Origin: Zantedeschia hybrid cultivar
Lineage: Eukaryota > Streptophyta > Magnoliopsida > Alismatales > Araceae
Direction of reading: 5' to 3'
DNA: 64,000 nucleotides
Assembly (NCBI GenBank): GCA_030544215.1
Contig: JARZZO010000002.1
Location: 75,523,150 to 75,587,149, forward strand
Shown: positions 58,941-64,000 of the stretch, one piece after another
Numbering within the stretch: the stretch's first letter is position 1
Layout of the letters: the number at the start of each line of letters is the position of its first letter
Translations under genes and position numbers: made by a program
The notes under the pieces: model-generated
Told to the model about the DNA's origin: nothing
The model's database searches: none
What the model saw: the letters and a program-made list of their open reading frames with translations, nothing else

Positions 58941-59361
58941 TAGGGCTGTGCATAATTCGGTTCAAACCGAAAAATCGAACCGAACCGCTCGGTTCAGTTT
59001 GGGGTCACGTTCGGTTCGGTTCGGTTTCACAAAGTTGTGAAACCAAACCGAACCGAAAAACCGAATAAACCGATTTTTAAGTAAATAAGTACTTTATATT
59101 AACATTATGCATATAAATGTTTTAATATTTTAGTATGATATACATATTTATGTATAAATAAGTATTTTTAAAATTTAATTTAATATTAAATAAATATAAA
59201 TATTTAATATGAATAAAATATAAAATTTCGATTTGAACCGAACAGAACCGAACTGAAATTTTTCGGTTCGGTTTGATTTCAAGTGTCAGTTCGGTCCGGT
59301 TCGGGTTGGAGAAATTTCCTCTAAAATCGAATCGAATCGAACCGAACCGTGCACACCCCTA
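58941..59361. mobile_element. hAT-type MITE with CCGAA-rich ends
   Basis: 421 bp. Ends TAGGGCTGTGCA and, inverted, TAGGGGTGTGCA. Perfect 8-bp duplication TTTGCATC (58933-58940 and 59362-59369). Both subterminal regions are runs of AACCGAACCG/CGGTTCGGTT around an AT-rich centre. Confidence 0.88.
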
Positions 59362-59369
59362 TTTGCATC

Positions 59370-61726
59370 AAGCTTTGTATCGCAGGGACTTCGGCCTTGC
59401 AAACAGTCTCCGTGAGGGTAACCAGCTGAATGTCTTGAGCTTATGTTCGGACGGCCAAGCCTCATGGCAATAAGAGATGGAAAAGTAAGTCTCCTGTGCA
59501 GGAGGGATACTTTGTTAACTTAATAAAAATTCTTGGGATCCATGCCTATTTATCCTTGCATACTTGAATTAAGAAGGCTGGAAGTCTAGTACTTCCTTAA
59601 TCTTATGCAGCTAAATCATTCTGTGATGGAAAGCTTCAGAAGAGGTGGTAAGAACAACATGAACCAGCTGCCTAGTGCAGTTGGTTCACCTCTTGCCTTG
59701 CAATTGGAAAGTCTCAGGTTCCCTTCTTGAACAGAGTCTAAAAGTTCTCCTGAGAAACTTATTCTCGAACTATAAGATTATTTCTTCAGATAATCAGGTG
59801 GACTTGAATTTCTCATCGGCAAAATCATCAACTAGTTATGGCCGGAACGCATTCCTCCTCTCCAGCAAGTTGATCGTAATCCGCCGCCACAACTAGAACA
59901 AAGGGACTAATTTTAACATCATAATTCATAAGAAAGAAGATTGAAAAAATTATAAGTATTTGCTTTACCCTTGCAAAACTTAAAAACAGAAAAACTTGTG
60001 CACGAAGGCACTTGGGATCGTGGGAACTACTTTAGAGAAGATGTCCGGCCCTCAATCGGGGAAGCGAAAAGAGGTGTACATGAAAAAGTTTGCATTATAC
60101 AGATAAATAAATAGTAATGTGCCTAAATATATATATAAATATATTATTAAATGATGCTTTTAGATTACAAATAAGAAAGAGATTATAAAAATAGTGTAAA
60201 ACGTCAATCCAAAGATCAAACAAAGTAGAAAAATTGTAGGTTAATTTACCAAAATTGATGGCCATGGGAGACATGACTATAAACTATAAAGGGAAAGTGG
60301 CATAAAAGGAGAGCCATAAAGGCTATTAGGTTACCGTAAGGGGAAAGCTGGCGTGAGAGGGGCAAGGAGGAAGTATTGAGTATGTAATAGTTGGAATAAA
60401 TAAATGACCCAGTAAAACCTAAATGGGGGGAATTAGATGGTTGAGATTCAAACAAATTAATCTAAGGGTTGATATTCTCTCTGGACAGAGAAAATCCAGA
60501 GGGAATATCTCCTTATTCATGCTTTATAGTATAGATTTGTAGGGATCACTATCAAAAAAATCCCTTATTTAAACATATCTACTTTTGTTTTTTTCGCATG
60601 CACGTTAATTTAGGCTCTGTCACGTGCATAGTGACAAATAGAAGGTATATGACCCATATCATAATTATGTACTTTAATGTCATATTAGAGTAAATTTGAA
60701 AGCATTAAGTGAAGATGACACCAATTATTTAAATATATTTTATTGACTAATATTTTGCTGTAATGTCTTGAGAATTGCAAATCCATCGTAAATTGCAATG
60801 TTCGGATGTTGCCATTGAATCACCTTTGAACAGACGGCGGGTGCAACAAACATGTAATTTTTGTTAAAAAAATATCGAGTTGGGAGACTATTTCAGCTCA
60901 GCTTTCGTTTGATTAGACGGTAGAAAAATAAAAATAAAAAAGGTAAGTCAAATTTAACTACGTACGTTGAACCTCTGTGGTAAAAGCTTTCTCACCAAGT
61001 CGAATTGGAGTATCTGACTTGTACCTTCTGAACCTTTTAATCCATCCTTCTTCTTGACTGAAATCTAAATATTGGTCGAATAATTCTGTGAAGATCACAT
61101 CCATGTCAGATCAAGCCAAACGATTCTCATCAAATTTCACTTATGATCCGGAATGCCATCTCTGTCACCAATGTCATTCCGACCCTGTTAACAGAAACTG
61201 CCACGAACAGTTGAAAAACTGTTTTAGCAAGTTAAAATTAATGTGTCTTCATATATTTTATAAAATTCAATAGAATCACAGGACTCCACTAGTGACATGC
61301 TGCATCCGCCACTGCCTACATGCGCTGTCCAGAATCTACTGATCCGAGAAAGAATACGCACAACTTATCGCCACTACTAGTATGTAGGCTGAATGATAAA
61401 GAATGACTAAGGTAAGAGGTCGTGACTTTAAAGACTGTCGAGTGCATAAAAACATTTTTCTCACGTTGCACGTACAATCTATGAGATTTCTTTCTCAATG
61501 ATAGTTTTGAACTTGAAATATTCACTCGTATATGATGAAAATGTCGTTATGTAAATTTATCTCTAAAATCGAGAGAATATTGAATCTCATAAGATTTAAT
61601 CTCTAAACTCATTTAAGAGTTCTTGTACATATTGGGCCAACAGACCTACATGTTCTTAAAAAAAAGACAATGTGTTGCACCCACTATGGTAAGTGATGCA
61701 GCAAATATTTTTTATAATCCATCGAC
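59370..61726. other. Intergenic, no gene seen
   Basis: 59640-59760 has a weak tRNA-like motif (TAGTGCAGTTGGTTCACC). 61260-61314 is one end of an AGTGGCGGA family MITE (GCATCCGCCACTG). Nothing else recognised. Confidence 0.4.
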
Positions 61727-61923
61727 TAAGGTTCGTCGACTCGAAGGGTCGGACCGGCTCAGATCTCCCATGATCTAGTACGAGTCGGGTCAACTCGTGC
61801 CAACTCGTACGAGTCGCATGGTCAAATCAAATAGGTTCGGTCAAATCGTATCGACTCGAGTTCATCCTGATACAGTACGAGTCGCCTGAGTCGACATGAA
61901 TCAATTGGGTACGACAAACCATG
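61727..61923. mobile_element. Miniature derivative of the 30349 hAT family
   Basis: 197 bp with ends TAAGGTTCGTCGACTCG and, inverted, CATGGTTTGTCGTACCC, matching the termini of the 4.3-kb hAT. It carries the same CGACTCG and GTACGAGTCG subterminal words. Flanks CCATCGAC and CCATCACC agree at 6 of 8 bases, an aged 8-bp duplication. Confidence 0.75.
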
Positions 61924-61931
61924 CCATCACC

Positions 61932-63157
61932 TCCGGCCAACCAAACAGGTGCTTCGCAAAGTGGGGGGGGATCAGAGACTAGGGACGTGATGGAAGCACC
62001 TCGCATCGCTTTCCTCGGGCCGTGCCACCCAAGGCTGCTAAATGCTAGTGGACACAACACGTCTTGGCTCCTTCTCAGCACCCCCACTAGTCCTAACCAT
62101 TTCATATTGTCTAAAGAGTCCATATGAGAGGAGTGAAAGTTGCATCCAAATGGAAAAAATCAAATGGAGAGTAGTTGCTCTGCGCATGTACGTTCGTTAT
62201 CACATCTTGTCTAAAATTGTTTTAGGATAGACCTCCTCCCTTTTCACATCTTAATTGATCATGCTACCGACTAATATTTGCATATATGTTTTTCTAAAAA
62301 AATGCTACATGCACTTCTTGAGTTAACAAGTGCTTGTATAAATGGAAAAAATGTTTTTTAAGATGTCGATATATATACAAGGGAAGGATACCTCTTGTTG
62401 AATTGGTACCTTGAAAAAAAGGAAAGAAAGTTATTATGTATGTGAAGAGAAAAAAGTTATGAATAATTCGTGCGGTGGACTGAGGTAGGAGAGGGATCTA
62501 AAATGGCTTTTGATGGCAACTTAGGAAGGTGAGAGAGAGAGAGAGAGTTGTGTGGGTGCACTTGCATCCGTGAGGTGGGTGTTCTAGTATTTTGTAAGTG
62601 TGTTGGTTTTTATGTAATATTCACTCCTAAAGTTATCATTCTATTTACACAAGATGATCTGATTCATCATAGTCTGTCTTGGTCAATGGCCAAATTACCA
62701 TCACTGTAGAAACTATGGGTTTCATTCCTATTAAGAGACTCCAATCTTATATGTGTAGTTGACATTTTCTGCTCCAGTTGAGGGGTTAGTTGAAACATGG
62801 TTCTAGTTAAAGAGAGTTGTGGAGGGGGCTTCTTAAAATGTTTGCATATAGCTTGTTTGGGTGGTAATTCTCAAGTGTTAAGTCTAACAAGGGTGGATGT
62901 GTAAAAAGGACCATATCTTAGTCGGATTCTGACAGCCAATCCTAGATGCCCACTATCAGTGGGCCCAAGTACAGGGTCCACGGATTTGATACTAGGTGAT
63001 TTTATAATAATCCCCACAGTCCACTGTCTAATCATGGCCCAAGTTTTTGGGCCCAGTCACCTGGCCCACCGCCTTCACACTGTGATTTTATAATAATCCC
63101 CACGGTTGACTCCTTATCTTTGAACAATTTAACTATGCCCCCCCACCCTAGAAAGTG

Positions 63158-63208
<51 letters not shown>

Positions 63209-63437
63209 GCAAGTGTATAGATCGCCAAAAGTTGACCTTCCATGGTCAAAATTGAATAATTCGAATGGGACCCGGTGAGTTGTTCTTATCCCCCATTTGA
63301 AATTTGATGCTATACATTTAAAACTCTCTAGGATTGTACAAATCATGTTCTAATGATGGTTTTGGCATGTCAACAGTGTCAATGACGAAAATTTGTTGCG
63401 TGTGCCAATCTCACCACCAACCTTATTACCCTATAGC
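61932..63437. other. Intergenic, no gene seen
   Basis: GTGATTTTATAATAATCCCCAC occurs twice in part (about 62997 and 63082; first 20 bases GTGATTTTATAATAATCCCC). 63159-63208 is a compound (CT)n(CA)n microsatellite. No coding signal. Confidence 0.4.
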
Positions 63438-64000
63438 CAATGGCGGATCCAGTGTATATTCAGTGGGATTTCAAGACTCCACTGAATTTTGTCAAATTTA
63501 TTGACTCAATTTAAAATAGTCTAATCTAAAATTTTATTTATCTAGTCCAAAATCTCACTGATTCGGCAAGATCCCATATAACTTAGTCCAAAATCTCGCT
63601 GATCCAATCATATTTATGATCTAATATCCAAAAGTATTTTCTTATCGTTCAACTAGACATATTGTTATTTTCAAGTTTCATAACTATACGTATAAAGGGC
63701 TTCACATCCATCGTAATTTGACATTTAAAATCAAGTTATAATAGTCAAAGCCACTATACAACTCAAGAGTGTTCTAGAAAAGCTTAGACAGCCAGTTGCT
63801 AAAACAAGTGCCTGGGGTTGCAAACAAACAAATTTGCTTGACGAATATCTCCTGAGAAGGCTTAATAATAGTTCGACTTAGTTCATTTACTAAGTTAAAT
63901 AAATAAATTTTAATAAAAATTTAAGTTCGATCCGTTAAACAAGGCTTGAACATAAGCGAGCTCAGTTTGTTTATGCTCGTGAACAAGCTCGTCTAAATAC
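63438..64000. other. AGTGGCGGA family MITE end, then unclassified DNA to the edge
   Basis: AATGGCGGATCCAGTGTA then TATTCAGTGGGATTTC matches the start of the MITE at 45386; the right end is not clear. The final 60 bases (GCGAGCTCAGTTTG, TGCTCGTGAACAAGCTCG) look like the start of another MITE cut by the window edge. Confidence 0.4.

Overview
This window is eukaryotic nuclear DNA from a flowering plant. A commelinid monocot is the likeliest source, because both intact genes have very GC-rich coding starts set in AT-rich, transposon-filled DNA; that placement is an inference. I see only two intact protein-coding genes. A single-exon purine permease (PUP family, 358 codons) lies on + at 16060-17136. 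A five-exon ALG14 gene (236 codons) lies on - from 38827 to 18019, convergent with it. ALG14 is easy to miss because its second intron is 19,522 bp long and stuffed with nested transposons. When spliced at canonical GT/AG sites, its exons keep one frame throughout.

Layout. 1-4262: an L1-type LINE fragment split by a solo LTR (443-2028, GACC duplication), then a decayed Ty1/copia element B (231-bp LTR, primer binding site, broken gag). 4263-14215: a dead RING-H2 (ATL-type) pseudogene on -, split by a complete, very young Ty1/copia element A (4706-14021; 1553-bp LTRs with 4 differences; AGGGC duplication). 14216-16059: a PIF/Harbinger MITE and the PUP promoter. 16060-18018: PUP and the convergent intergenic gap. 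18019-38827: ALG14. Its giant intron holds a LINE on - containing an hAT-type MITE (8-bp duplication) that itself contains a 5.2-kb LINE on +; a MITE containing a 4.3-kb decayed hAT transposon; and a terminal-inverted-repeat element filled with about four copies of a 608-bp AT-rich satellite. 38828-64000: no gene that I can support; MITEs, foldback elements, RTE-type LINE tails, local tandem duplications and microsatellites.

The most unusual signal is in copia element A. Its 2.8-kb leader, between the primer binding site and the gag-pol ORF, carries three successive arrays of hairpin units (4 x 22 bp GC-rich; about 11 AT-rich mini-hairpins; 4 larger stem-loops sharing an apical TTGTGCTATCCACAA). 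In the two best arrays the stem sequences differ from unit to unit with compensatory changes, and the imperfect pairs I checked are, apart from one A-A, G.U on the element's sense strand rather than A.C. That suggests folded RNA. The LTR also has hairpins whose arms covary with the sister-family solo LTR at 443-2028. The gag of this element is internally deleted although its LTRs are nearly identical, so it may have been mobilised in trans.

All calls are by reading; no database search or folding program was run.
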